This document shows positions 36,966-45,736 of a stretch of DNA of 64,000 nucleotides, in pieces. Below the pieces are notes generated by a model. It made no database searches and had not been told where the DNA came from. It saw only the letters and a program-made list of their open reading frames with translations. Source of the stretch: Prochlorococcus sp. AG-363-O06 (GTDB lineage Bacteria > Cyanobacteriota > Cyanobacteriia > PCC-6307 > Cyanobiaceae); assembly GCA_003280085.1 (NCBI GenBank), contig QCFY01000006.1:17887-81886 (forward strand), read 5' to 3'. Each line of letters starts with the position of its first letter. Within the stretch, counting starts at the first letter, position 1. The translations under genes and the position numbers were made by a program.

Positions 36966-38780
36966 TCAATTGTATTGCCAAATAATTAGCCTAGGAATCA
37001 TCAGTGTCATTAATATTGTCAACCCTACTCCATATCTAGTGATGTCCAAGAAACGATACCTACCAGGACCAAACACCATAAGGTTTGTTTGATAACCCAT
37101 GGGTGTCAAGAAAGACTGGCTAGCCCCAAACAAAACAGTTATCAAAAGAGCAATTGGAGGCAAATCCAAACTTGGTGCTAGCTGAACTGCTACTGGAGCC
37201 AAAAGTGCAACGGAAGCGGCATTGCTAATAACTTGGGTAAATAATGTTGTTGAAAAAAGAATAATCAATAACGCGATATAAGTCGGCAATCCATCCAATA
37301 CAGATTCAAGGGAAGTCGCTAGTGCATCCGCTAAACCAGTTGTCTGCATGGCTACGCTAAAACTAGAGAGGGATCCAAGCAAAAGAATGACATCTAAACG
37401 AATTGATCTCTGTACCTCCCCAGGCCTAATACAACCTCCTACTACCATTGCAATAACTGCCAAAAGTACTGAAGCAACAAGAGGCAACTCAGTCAGGCTT
37501 GGAACTAGTAACATAGATATTCCAATAGCAATAGCTATGGGCTTGCGTCTTACAGTAGGCAAGTCATCCTCTAATTGATCCAACACAAGCAAATCATTGT
37601 TTGCTTGAAGACCACGGATAGCATCCATTGGTGCCTGAAGTAATAAAACATCTCCTTCACGCAGCACTGCTTGCCCTAAACGCTCTTGTAACGTCTGTTG
37701 GCCACGTCTTAAAGCAAGAACAGTTGCATTATGCCTTTGCCTAAATCGCAATTCACGCAAGCTTGCACCCGCCAAGGTTGAGCCTGCAGGAAGAAGAACT
37801 TCCACTGTTTTCAAGACTTCATCTGAGGCAGCAGTAAATGCATCGCTTTCAATCGACGCATCAGGTTTTGCTAAATGAACAGTATGCTCCTGTTGCAATC
37901 GCAATAAATCAGCTCTAGCCACTCGAAGCAACAATCGATCCCCTGGCTCAATCTTTCGATCAGCGAGTGGAGGCAATAAGCGTTGCCTACCTCTTTGCAG
38001 CTCCAGAACATCAACATCAAATCGACGTTGCAAGCGGCTGTTATGAAGAGATTGACCAACTAAATTCGAATTTTGAGGAATAGTGACCTCAGTGAAGTAA
38101 TTAGTCTGATCAAGATTGCCCCCTAACTCATTAATTTCTCTTCCACGATCAGGTAAAAGAAATTGTGGAGCAAGCAACAAATACAAAGTTCCAACTAGCC
38201 AAATTGGAATACCAATAGCAGTGAAACTAAATAGCTCCAAAGATCCATAACCTAATTGCTGACTAATGTCACTAACCAATAGATTCACTGAACTCCCTAA
38301 AAGAGTCAATGTCCCGCCAAGAACAGTGGCGAATGAAAGTGGAAGTAACACCCTAGATGGAGAGAGTTGACGTTTCGCACACCAAGCCTCAATAACTGGT
38401 AGCAAAGAAGCAACGACAGGAGTATTAGGAATTACTCCTGAGATAGGTCCAACAACTAAGCCCATAAACGCAATTAATCGACGAGGAGTGCGTATATGCT
38501 CCGAAGCAATTAATTCTCTTAAACGATCTAATGCGCCACTTTTAAATAAGGCAGCTGAGACAACAAAAAGTCCCATCAATGTAACTAAAGCTGGACTACC
38601 AAAGCCAGCCAAAGCTTTCTGAGGACTCAATACCCCTGTAGCAATTAATAAAGAAACGCATAACAGACCAGTCAGCTCAGGGGCCAACTTCCCTGAGATA
38701 AAAAGAGCTACTGCCATCACCAAAACAGACAGAGTGATTAACGCCTGCGGGTTTTGCAGCACAGCGATCAACTCATCCAT
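36966..38780 (-). CDS. SLC13-type permease with two RCK-C domains
   Basis: The 604-residue protein has an N-terminal half of about five membrane segments, then two cytoplasmic TrkA-C-like domains (about residues 215-300 and 310-400: VGQSLHNSRLQRRFDVDVLELQR and AGASLRELRFRQRHNATVLALRR are parallel), then more membrane segments. Related proteins are called SLC13, CitT or ArsB-like sodium-coupled anion transporters; in cyanobacteria one such type carries sulfate. Substrate here is not shown. ATG at 38780. It lies 28 bases upstream of ktrB, so it may be cotranscribed. Confidence 0.87.
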   Translation of the reverse strand: MDELIAVLQNPQALITLSVLVMAVALFISGKLAPELTGLLCVSLLIATGVLSPQKALAGFGSPALVTLMGLFVVSAALFKSGALDRLRELIASEHIRTPRRLIAFMGLVVGPISGVIPNTPVVASLLPVIEAWCAKRQLSPSRVLLPLSFATVLGGTLTLLGSSVNLLVSDISQQLGYGSLELFSFTAIGIPIWLVGTLYLLLAPQFLLPDRGREINELGGNLDQTNYFTEVTIPQNSNLVGQSLHNSRLQRRFDVDVLELQRGRQRLLPPLADRKIEPGDRLLLRVARADLLRLQQEHTVHLAKPDASIESDAFTAASDEVLKTVEVLLPAGSTLAGASLRELRFRQRHNATVLALRRGQQTLQERLGQAVLREGDVLLLQAPMDAIRGLQANNDLLVLDQLEDDLPTVRRKPIAIAIGISMLLVPSLTELPLVASVLLAVIAMVVGGCIRPGEVQRSIRLDVILLLGSLSSFSVAMQTTGLADALATSLESVLDGLPTYIALLIILFSTTLFTQVISNAASVALLAPVAVQLAPSLDLPPIALLITVLFGASQSFLTPMGYQTNLMVFGPGRYRFLDITRYGVGLTILMTLMIPRLIIWQYN

Positions 38781-38903
38781 GCTCGTTCTTTGGTGACTGG
38801 CCTAGAGACAATTCTTACTTACCTCTAAAAAAATGGCCTTTAAAGCTACATTAAAAAGCTTAAAGCCCTCTGGTAAATAATTTATAAAAAGTGCTGGTGC
38901 CCT

Positions 38904-38919
38904 AAATTTTGCAAAATTT
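38904..38919. repeat. 16-bp perfect palindrome in gap upstream of the permease
   Basis: AAATTTTGCAAAATTT at 38904-38919 is a perfect palindrome, in the 254-base gap between the SLC13-type permease start (38780) and the end of the NDH-2 gene. It could be an operator for the permease operon. A/T-rich sequence makes chance palindromes common, so function is unproven. Confidence 0.35.
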
Positions 38920-39034
38920 GTTCCAAACGCATCAATAAGAAAGCTCCACTTCAATCAAATCAAGTAAAAGGCTAAAGCCTCACAAAAATCACTTATAACA
39001 ACTCAGGGTGATTGAATGACAAATAGAAAATGAC

Positions 39035-40204
39035 TCAACAATCTAAAAGCCATGCTCCAACAGATCTAGCCTTCATCAATAATCTAGGCATCTTTGACAA
39101 ATAAACCATCCTTCTCATATGAAAAGCCAATGGACCTGCGATAGTAAGGCCCATTGAAGTGATCGTTGCATTCCCAACGCCCAAACTTAAAATCTCCCCT
39201 CGATCAATGAAATCAAAAGGCTTAGGGGCCTTACCTTTTCGAAGGTCTATCAATACTTGAGCCAGGGCTTCGCCTTGTTGAATAGCAGCTTGAGCAGTAG
39301 TGGGGCAGGGATTTAACTCATTAATTGCAACATCCCCTAAAGAGAAAACATCATCTAAACCAATAATCTGAAAATATTCATCTATTGGCAACCGTAAACC
39401 TTCTGAAAAGTTCTCATTTAAGAAATTTGGAAAGCTAGACTTAATGCCAGCGCACCAAATCAAATTTGTACAAGGTAATGAAAAGCGATTAGATCCATCT
39501 TCAGAAAATTTTTCAAGCTCTACAGAATCGGCCTTTAAACTGATAATGCGTGTCAGTAAAGACAACTTAACGCCCCTTTCCTGTAAGGCAAGATGAGCTT
39601 GCTCCTGATTAAAGGACTTCCCATTTTGCAAAACACATTCTGAGGCATCAATCAAATGAATTTCGACTCGTTTATCCAATAAGTCAGCCAACTTACAAGC
39701 TAACTCTATACCTGCAGCACCGGCTCCTGCAATCACATATACTTGTTTTTCTGAGGTGTCAATATATGGTTGTTTGATTTTCTGACGAAGAGTCATAACA
39801 TTACTCAAAGTATTAAAATTAAGGGCATATTTCTTCACGCCTGGAAGAGAGTAATCATTTAGAGTAGAGCCTGTTGCTAGGACAAGTTGTGAATACTTAA
39901 ACTTTAATCCCGCAGCAGTATTTACAACCTTAAGTACAGTATCAATATTGCTCACTAAATCCTGTATTAAAACTATTCCTCTATGATTTAATAAAGACTT
40001 ATATGTTGGAGCCACCTCCCAAATCTGTAGTTCTCCACTCAGTAATTCATATAGCAATGGCAAAAAAACAAACCTAGGCCTTGGTTCGACTAAAATAATG
40101 GGCAAACGAGGTGTTCGGCAGCTCAGCGACAATGCAGTTGTCAGGCCTCCAAACCCCCCGCCAACCACCACGATTGGTTCGGAATCAAAAAAAGTATCGG
40201 CCAT
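39035..40204 (-). CDS. Type II NADH dehydrogenase (NDH-2)-like FAD oxidoreductase
   Basis: From ATG at 40204 the 389-residue protein starts MADTFFDSEPIVVVGGGFGGL, the FAD motif, then a second Rossmann motif VYVIAGAGAAGIELACKLAD near residue 160. Later motifs include NLIWCAGIKSS and FSLGDVAINE, and the C-terminal AQAAIQQGEALAQVL. NDH-2 passes electrons from NAD(P)H to quinone without proton pumping; a role in redox sensing has been proposed in cyanobacteria. An upstream ATG at 40225 would add seven residues. It is divergent to cysH. Confidence 0.88.
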   Translation of the reverse strand: MADTFFDSEPIVVVGGGFGGLTTALSLSCRTPRLPIILVEPRPRFVFLPLLYELLSGELQIWEVAPTYKSLLNHRGIVLIQDLVSNIDTVLKVVNTAAGLKFKYSQLVLATGSTLNDYSLPGVKKYALNFNTLSNVMTLRQKIKQPYIDTSEKQVYVIAGAGAAGIELACKLADLLDKRVEIHLIDASECVLQNGKSFNQEQAHLALQERGVKLSLLTRIISLKADSVELEKFSEDGSNRFSLPCTNLIWCAGIKSSFPNFLNENFSEGLRLPIDEYFQIIGLDDVFSLGDVAINELNPCPTTAQAAIQQGEALAQVLIDLRKGKAPKPFDFIDRGEILSLGVGNATITSMGLTIAGPLAFHMRRMVYLSKMPRLLMKARSVGAWLLDC

Positions 40205-40330
40205 TGGGATAAGGCCTGAGATCATCTCAAAACACTAAACAAAATTTATGGAAACACAACATTCCAAAGCAGAAGATGTAAGGCCGATTGCCTTGCAAAA
40301 GCACTCTCTGAGAAGAAGAGTTTAAAAAGC

Positions 40331-41056
40331 ATGAAAGCTCTAGACATCTCAATTAATGAATCAAGAAAGCTTCTGGATAAGTTAACACCAGAAGAAAAAT
40401 TGAACTGGGCTTGTGAGCAATTTGGTTCAAACTTTGCTGTTACAACTAGCTTTGGCATTCAATCAGCTGTTCTTTTGCATATGGTCAATAATTTAAAAAG
40501 TGCTTTAAAAATTCCAATTATTTGGGTAGATACTGGCTATCTCGCTCCGGAGACTTATTCATACGCTGAACAACTTCGTAATCAATTGAACTTAAATCTA
40601 AAAGTTACTCAAAGTGAAATCTCACCAGCAAGAATGGAGGCCTTATATGGAAAATTATGGGAAAGTGAATCTGTTAAAGACTTAGAAGAATATCACCGCA
40701 TTAGAAAAATAGAGCCTCTAGATAAAGCTTTTGAGGAGCTTGATATTGCTTGCTGGGCCAGTGGAGTTAGAAGTAATCAGACGAAGCATCGGCAAAGCAT
40801 GACATTTCTAGATCCTATTAGAAACCGTCTTTCGATTAGACCACTATTGAACTGGACACAAAAAGATATTTTTTACTACATGCACAAAAACAACCTGCCG
40901 CAGCATCCACTATTTGAAAAAGGTTATTCAACAGTTGGGGATTGGCACTCCAGTGGACCAGATGGAATTGAAGCCAAAGGAAGAGATACGAGATTTGGTG
41001 GCTTAAAGCAAGAGTGCGGCATCCATCTCCCAGGAGTGATGGGAGATGGCATCTAA
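40331..41056 (+). CDS. cysH: Phosphoadenosine phosphosulfate reductase
   Basis: CysH reduces PAPS to sulfite with thioredoxin in assimilatory sulfate reduction. The 241-residue protein has TTSFGIQSAVLLHM near residue 38, WVDTGYLAPETY near 65, RSNQTKHRQSM and the C-terminal redox motif KQECGIHL with a single cysteine. There is no CC/CxxC pair, so it is the thioredoxin-dependent PAPS type rather than the Fe-S APS type. ATG at 40331. Its end overlaps the coaX start by 11 bases, so the two are coupled. Confidence 0.93.
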   Translation: MKALDISINESRKLLDKLTPEEKLNWACEQFGSNFAVTTSFGIQSAVLLHMVNNLKSALKIPIIWVDTGYLAPETYSYAEQLRNQLNLNLKVTQSEISPARMEALYGKLWESESVKDLEEYHRIRKIEPLDKAFEELDIACWASGVRSNQTKHRQSMTFLDPIRNRLSIRPLLNWTQKDIFYYMHKNNLPQHPLFEKGYSTVGDWHSSGPDGIEAKGRDTRFGGLKQECGIHLPGVMGDGI

Positions 41057-41756
41057 AAGTCAAGGACAGCAAAGTTACCTTCTAATAGGTAACAGTCGCT
41101 GGCATTGGGCCATACAGCAATCGAATGGTTGGCAATTCATACATACCAGTCCTGAACCAAAAGGAATGAAAGCTTTAGGAAACTGTCTTGAAGCATGGGC
41201 CTCAGTAGGCCCCATCCCAAATGACCTCCAATTGGACTGCAACAAACAAGTAAAAACAAAGGATGTCCCGCTAAAAAACCTACCTAATTGGTTGGGTGTT
41301 GATCGTGCAATGGGTGCGTGGGGGGCCTTACAAAAGGAAAATGAATTTGGAGTTAATTCAAATGGTGTCCTAATCGCAGATGCTGGAACAATTTTTAGCC
41401 TTACTCGAATTAACGAAAATGGTGAGTTTGCTGGTGGGCAATTAATACCCGGTTTACAACTTCAACTTGATGCAATGGCAAGAGGAGCCCATCAACTTCC
41501 ACCAATATCAATAACAAACATGACTGCAGAGAAGTTTCCTACGAGAACGAAGGATGCAATGAGAAGAGGCATACTTGAAGCTGCAATCGGAGTAATAGTT
41601 GAAGCTCAAAAAAACTGCAATTTGAAAATTTGGCTCTGCGGCGGTGACTCAACCTTTATCTTCCAGGAGCTACAGAATCGAAATATAAACGCAACTCATC
41701 ATCCCAATCTTGTTTTAGAAGGGATGGTTCATCTTCAAACAATTAAGACAGGTTAA
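41046..41756 (+). CDS. coaX: Type III pantothenate kinase
   Basis: CoaX starts CoA synthesis by phosphorylating pantothenate. The 236-residue protein has the ATP-binding start SYLLIGNSRWHWAI, then VLIADAGTIFSLTRI and GEFAGGQLIPGLQLQ near residue 126, with the family order of ASKHA-fold motifs. It is weakly conserved in its first third, typical for picocyanobacteria. ATG at 41046 overlaps cysH by 11 bases. It ends overlapping the convergent PrxQ gene by 14 bases. Confidence 0.88.
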   Translation: MASKSQGQQSYLLIGNSRWHWAIQQSNGWQFIHTSPEPKGMKALGNCLEAWASVGPIPNDLQLDCNKQVKTKDVPLKNLPNWLGVDRAMGAWGALQKENEFGVNSNGVLIADAGTIFSLTRINENGEFAGGQLIPGLQLQLDAMARGAHQLPPISITNMTAEKFPTRTKDAMRRGILEAAIGVIVEAQKNCNLKIWLCGGDSTFIFQELQNRNINATHHPNLVLEGMVHLQTIKTG

Positions 41757-42213
41757 GATCTTCCAAAACCTGTGAGCCCATAGTTGAAGCCTTAACCTTT
41801 AAATAAATTAATTGAAATTGCCCCATCTTATCTATAACAAATGTTTGTCTTAGCATCCCCATATATTCTCGCCCCATGAACTTCTTTAATCCATAGCTTT
41901 CATATGAACTTGCTACAGGGCATGGCTCAGGATCAATTAAAAGGTCAAAAGGTAAATCATATTTGTCTATAAACTTTTTGTGGGAATTGGCAGCATCTTT
42001 ACTAATTCCAAAAACCTTAATGTCATTTGCTTGAAGAATTTCCCAGCAATCTCGAAAATTACATGCTTCCTTTGTACACCCAGGAGTGTCATCTTTGGGA
42101 TAGAAATAGATCACCACCTTATTACGTCCCCTAAATGATGAAAGCTGAACAGGGTTGCCTTCTTGATTCAGGAGTGTGAAGTCAGGTGCAAGATCACCAA
42201 TTTGAAAAGTCAT
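41743..42213 (-). CDS. bcp: Peroxiredoxin of the BCP/PrxQ type
   Basis: From ATG at 42213 the 156-residue protein starts MTFQIGDLAPDFTLLNQEG. The peroxidatic Cys46 is in PKDDTPGCTKEACNF and the resolving Cys51 lies five residues on, the atypical 2-Cys PrxQ layout. It reduces peroxides using thioredoxin. The divergent phosphopantetheinyl transferase begins 32 bases away. An upstream in-frame start would add 25 residues with no conserved match, so it is rejected. Confidence 0.93.
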   Translation of the reverse strand: MTFQIGDLAPDFTLLNQEGNPVQLSSFRGRNKVVIYFYPKDDTPGCTKEACNFRDCWEILQANDIKVFGISKDAANSHKKFIDKYDLPFDLLIDPEPCPVASSYESYGLKKFMGREYMGMLRQTFVIDKMGQFQLIYLKVKASTMGSQVLEDLNLS

Positions 42214-42245
42214 TACTGACGAATGAACTAAAGATACCAAGCGTA

Positions 42246-42872
42246 ATGGCTCTTTGGTTTTTTCCAATAGGAAGCCCGCTGAAACCAATTAATACATACG
42301 AAGAGGCAACAGCTAAAAGCTTGCCAACGACAAAAGCCAATCAATATAGACACTCTAGAGGTTATGCACGGCACGCATTATCGCAAATCTTGAAGCTCCC
42401 GCCTCTAGACATCCCTTTGGTCGCCAATCCAGGGGAACCACCTAAGCTCCCCGCTAAATTAGGGCATATTAGTTTCAGTCATTGCTGCGATGCACTTCTT
42501 ATTGGCTGGTCAGGAAACAAGATAGGGGTTGATATCGAAAGGACTGACAGATCTTTTTCACCAAAGAGAATAGCCAATCGATACTTCGACGACCACGAAA
42601 CTGCGCAGATCAGAAAATTAAATAATGATGAACTGAGGCTATATGTACTTCAACATTGGTTATGCAAAGAAGCTGCCATCAAATGGCAAAAAGGTAATAT
42701 TGCAAATGATCTTGCAAGTTGGAAAGTGATAAATAATTTTCAATCTGCAATTCATTCAGATTTGAAATACCAAGTAAGCCTACATCTAGAAGTCTTTGAA
42801 GAATGGAGCTTTGCTATAGCATGCGAAAAAGGCAAGCTTTCAACTTTGCCTATAATTTGCTGGGGGAAATAA
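42246..42872 (+). CDS. 4'-phosphopantetheinyl transferase superfamily protein
   Basis: From ATG at 42246 the 208-residue protein begins MALWFFPIGSPL and contains the acceptor-binding LGHISFSHCCD, the metal-binding GVDIERTD near residue 100 and the catalytic WLCKEAAIKW near 138, the WxxKEA signature. It would transfer the CoA-derived pantetheine arm to acyl carrier protein. No acyl carrier or polyketide gene is adjacent. In cyanobacteria such an Sfp/HetI-type enzyme often serves all carrier proteins. The first 20 codons of a longer frame are discounted as they overlap the PrxQ promoter. Confidence 0.9.
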   Translation: MALWFFPIGSPLKPINTYEEATAKSLPTTKANQYRHSRGYARHALSQILKLPPLDIPLVANPGEPPKLPAKLGHISFSHCCDALLIGWSGNKIGVDIERTDRSFSPKRIANRYFDDHETAQIRKLNNDELRLYVLQHWLCKEAAIKWQKGNIANDLASWKVINNFQSAIHSDLKYQVSLHLEVFEEWSFAIACEKGKLSTLPIICWGK

Positions 42873-43049
42873 AGGCCTCAAAATCGATATTGACTTAATT
42901 AGGCTGCTAAACAACCTTTTACCTTTGGAGAGAAGCAAATAACCTTGTATGTATTAATTTCTGAGGCAAATCCTTTCCATCAAGTCGAATTAACAAATCC
43001 CCTAATGCCTTGACGGCTGAAGTTGGCTAGCTAAATGCTTCCTCGGCTT

Positions 43050-43379
43050 CTATCCTATTAATTGCGTTTTGATTAATATTTGTGATATTAGGCCTTGCTG
43101 ACCTACTAATAACTCCCTGGATAGACTAGTTAGACCGACCCATATGACCGGAGTAATATCCACACCTCCAATTGGGGCAATGAATTTCCGCGTAATTGCC
43201 AAGAATGGCTCTGTTGGAAGCGCAATTAAAAGCCAAAATCCTTTCTCTAAGCTGATATTCGGATACCAGGTCAGGATAATTCTTAACAAAAAAAGCAAGG
43301 TCAGTGCTGATAGCACCAAACCCAGTAGTAGATGCAGAGTTGGGAGTGTTTCAACAAGAAAGGGAGTCACAAACCTCAA
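43050..43379 (-). CDS. YggT family membrane protein
   Basis: The 109-residue protein has two hydrophobic regions, VETLPTLHLLLGLVLSALTLLFLLRIILTWY-like at the start and WLLIALPTEPFLAITRKFIAPIGGVDITPV in the middle, the YggT/Ycf19 signature with a conserved P-x-L-x-xx-R motif. Ycf19 is the plastid homologue and is implicated in cytochrome b6 or thylakoid membrane biology in some species. Start is TTG at 43379, or GTG at 43370. It is divergent to psbX. Confidence 0.85.
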   Translation of the reverse strand: MRFVTPFLVETLPTLHLLLGLVLSALTLLFLLRIILTWYPNISLEKGFWLLIALPTEPFLAITRKFIAPIGGVDITPVIWVGLTSLSRELLVGQQGLISQILIKTQLIG

Positions 43380-43458
43380 AGCATGGACCCATTCATCGTA
43401 GAAAGTCGCATTTAATCCGTAGGATTGTGTTGGTATTTGCCTCTATTTAGCTGCTGCC

Positions 43459-43635
43459 ATGGCATTGTCTACGTTAAATCTTCTTTTCGGCGCTGGAGTT
43501 TCTAGGGAGGTCGCCAGACTCTCCGCTGAGGCAATGGTTGGCAGCTTTATTCAAGCAGCCTTAATAATCGTTGTCCCTGCAGCCGCCTTTTTGATTTGGG
43601 TTAGCCAAAGAGATCAACTAACACGTGGGCGCTAG
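43459..43635 (+). CDS. psbX: Photosystem II reaction centre protein X
   Basis: ATG at 43459 opens a 58-codon frame. The N-terminus SREVARLSAEAMVGSFIQ and the membrane helix AALIIVVPAAAFLIWVS (about residues 33-49) followed by a basic tail match marine picocyanobacterial PsbX, a low-molecular-mass PSII subunit near the QB site. It precedes ycf66 in the same orientation, as in other picocyanobacteria. Below the usual length cut-off, so easily missed. Confidence 0.9.
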   Translation: MALSTLNLLFGAGVSREVARLSAEAMVGSFIQAALIIVVPAAAFLIWVSQRDQLTRGR

Positions 43636-43718
43636 TCAACCACGACAGAATTCGTAGACTACTGAAACAAGGAAGTTGATTTTCAGCTTCTTACTCAGTT
43701 GTTTTCGAGGGATCAAAA

Positions 43719-44699
43719 TTGGTCAATGCCAGTCTCAATTGGGCCAGCATTGTTGGGATTGTCCTCGCCGTATGCGGCGCTGGACTTTATTTCATGCGGT
43801 CTTTTAAGCCAGCGCTTGCTCGTGATTATGACGTTTTTTTTGCTGCGATAGGGTTACTTTGCGGAGGAATCCTTTTCTTTCAGGGTTGGCGATTAGATCC
43901 AATTCTTCAATTTGGTCAATTTCTTCTTGCTGGAACAACTGTATTTTTTGCTTATGAAAGCGTTCGCTTGCGTGGAGTAGCTACTGATCAAGCAAGACGT
44001 TCTTCTTTTTTTGATGAAGATCCGCTTCCTGAAAGAATGCCTAATGGAGGCTTAAGAGGTGGTTGGGATGGCAATGATTCATATGAGCAGTTTGAAGAAA
44101 GAGTGCCTTTAAGGAGAAGATTTTCTAGTCAAGACAACATTGAAGATCAAGGTCAGGATGATTTTTATCGACCACGGAGGACTTCTAGAGCAGCAATTCC
44201 AGAACAAGCTGCTAGCAGGCGGCCTAGGTTTAGACAGGAAGATGGGAGCATGGATGTGGCTTCTGAAAAAGCAAGGAGAATGGCTAGATTCGCTAGAGAA
44301 GAGGATGTGGCTTCTAGGCCAAGTGCAACTTTTGGCGAAAGGAGGTCTTCTCGTGAAGATCAACGTCGAGGATCACGTCCGTCCAGTAATCAGCAAACAG
44401 CCAGTAGAAGACGCAGTGGATTGAATGATTCCAGATCATCAGAGAGAGGTACTTATCAATCAAGCAAGCCTGGGGTTCCACAAGGTTCACCTATACGTGT
44501 AAAGGCTGAGGACGCAGCTTTTACGTCTTCCTCTGCACGCACGCAAGCAAATAACGGGAGAGATTCTTCAAGTTCTTCTCAACGAAAGAATCAAAATGAT
44601 TACAAATCTTCCTCATCTAGTAGGCAACAAATTCGATCTAATCGACCCTCTCAAAGAAGTCCTAGAGAACGAGATAATAGTTCTCGCTTTGATGATTGA
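43719..44699 (+). CDS. ycf66: Ycf66 family protein with long Ser/Arg-rich tail
   Basis: The 326-residue protein starts at TTG 43719 with CGAGGGATC upstream as a Shine-Dalgarno. The first 95 residues are the Ycf66 domain: NWASIVGIVLAVCGAGLYFMR, AAIGLLCGGILFFQG and DPILQFGQFLLAGTTVFFAYES, three membrane segments. The remaining 230 residues are low complexity, dominated by Ser, Arg, Glu, Asp and Gln, and probably disordered. Plastid Ycf66 is of unknown role, often linked to photosynthesis. Its last four bases overlap the lipoprotein start. The tail is much longer than needed for the domain. Confidence 0.87.
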   Translation: MVNASLNWASIVGIVLAVCGAGLYFMRSFKPALARDYDVFFAAIGLLCGGILFFQGWRLDPILQFGQFLLAGTTVFFAYESVRLRGVATDQARRSSFFDEDPLPERMPNGGLRGGWDGNDSYEQFEERVPLRRRFSSQDNIEDQGQDDFYRPRRTSRAAIPEQAASRRPRFRQEDGSMDVASEKARRMARFAREEDVASRPSATFGERRSSREDQRRGSRPSSNQQTASRRRSGLNDSRSSERGTYQSSKPGVPQGSPIRVKAEDAAFTSSSARTQANNGRDSSSSSQRKNQNDYKSSSSSRQQIRSNRPSQRSPRERDNSSRFDD

Positions 44700-45244
44700 T
44701 TGGATGTTTTGAAAAGATTTTGAAGCAGTTTGTTTTATTAATAAGTTTGCTTGGCTTGCTTGGGTGTGCTCCAAGAGTTCAACGTTCACCTGTCGGCCTT
44801 TTATCTTCTAATCAGCAGGAACCAGCCTTAAGTGGCGACGGTACAAAATTGGCTTTAATAGTTAATAGAAATGGAAGGCCAACAGTTCAACTTCAGGAAG
44901 TTAAAACTGGTCGGATTATTCAATTAAGACAGTTATCTCGTTATCAACCTCATAGTTCTCCATCTTTAAGTTGGAATGGAAGATATTTGGCATTAATAGT
45001 ACAGAGAAGAAATAGGCGAATGCCAATAATTGAAGATAGACTGATGGGAAGAGTACATGAACTTTTAGTTCCTCAAGAGAGAATTCCAATACGACTAAGC
45101 CTTTCTCCTACAGCATCTCAACTGGCAATTCAAGTTGCTCATAAAGGGAAGTGGAGAATAGAGTTTTTTGATATGAGTGATAAATTAGAGCCAGATCAAC
45201 CAATTTCTAATCGAGGATCAAGTATTTTTGAAAATATAAATTAA
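44696..45244 (+). CDS. Small lipoprotein with beta-propeller-like repeats (first of a pair)
   Basis: The 182-residue protein begins ILKQFVLLISLLGLLGCAPR, a lipobox with Cys24, so it is likely an acylated membrane lipoprotein. Repeats such as LSGDGTKLALIVNRNGRPTVQLQEV and LSPTASQLAIQVAHKGKWRIEFFDM resemble TolB-type propeller blades. The ATG overlaps the ycf66 stop (ATGA). The next gene repeats the architecture. Function unknown. Confidence 0.75.
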   Translation: MIGCFEKILKQFVLLISLLGLLGCAPRVQRSPVGLLSSNQQEPALSGDGTKLALIVNRNGRPTVQLQEVKTGRIIQLRQLSRYQPHSSPSLSWNGRYLALIVQRRNRRMPIIEDRLMGRVHELLVPQERIPIRLSLSPTASQLAIQVAHKGKWRIEFFDMSDKLEPDQPISNRGSSIFENIN

Positions 45245-45726
45245 TGGGTATAAAACTGTTTTTAACAATTTATTTTGCATTCTTTTTAGGTGGGTGCAGT
45301 GCATATAGTATGAGGCCAATTTATTCTCTAAATAATATCTTTTCAGCTGCTGATAGTTATCGGGAACCTTATAATGCAGGAAGATGGCTTGCTGCATTGG
45401 TTAATTACAATGGGAAAGAGAAAATAGAATTAGTGGACCTTAGATTGAAGAAGTTAGTTCCTCTACCTGGAATAAATAGACAAGATTCACGACCAATAAG
45501 TGTTGCTGTGACTGCAGATGGACAGCGAATAGCATTTATCCGGCAACGTTCAGATCAAACGGAATTGATGATTTATCGGAGATCTTTAAGAACACTGCAA
45601 CGAATAGAGTTAAGCCCGAAAGGCATTCCTCAAAGATTGAGCTTAGATGGAATAGGCAAGGTTTTAGCAGTTCAAGTCAGTAGAAATGGTCGTTTGGATA
45701 TTGATCTTGTACGTATAGAAATTTAA
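45244..45726 (+). CDS. Small lipoprotein with beta-propeller-like repeats (second of a pair)
   Basis: The 160-residue protein starts LFLTIYFAFFLGGCSAYSM, with lipobox Cys. It carries blade-like VTADGQRIAFIRQRSDQTELMIYRR and LSLDGIGKVLAVQVSRNGRLDIDLV repeats. Its ATG shares one base with the previous stop (TAATG), indicating coupling. It appears to be a diverged copy of the gene before it, since both have a lipobox followed by two or three strands-pair repeats. Its end faces the second Hli gene across 10 bases. Confidence 0.72.
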   Translation: MGIKLFLTIYFAFFLGGCSAYSMRPIYSLNNIFSAADSYREPYNAGRWLAALVNYNGKEKIELVDLRLKKLVPLPGINRQDSRPISVAVTADGQRIAFIRQRSDQTELMIYRRSLRTLQRIELSPKGIPQRLSLDGIGKVLAVQVSRNGRLDIDLVRIEI

Positions 45727-45736
45727 TTCAAAGCTC

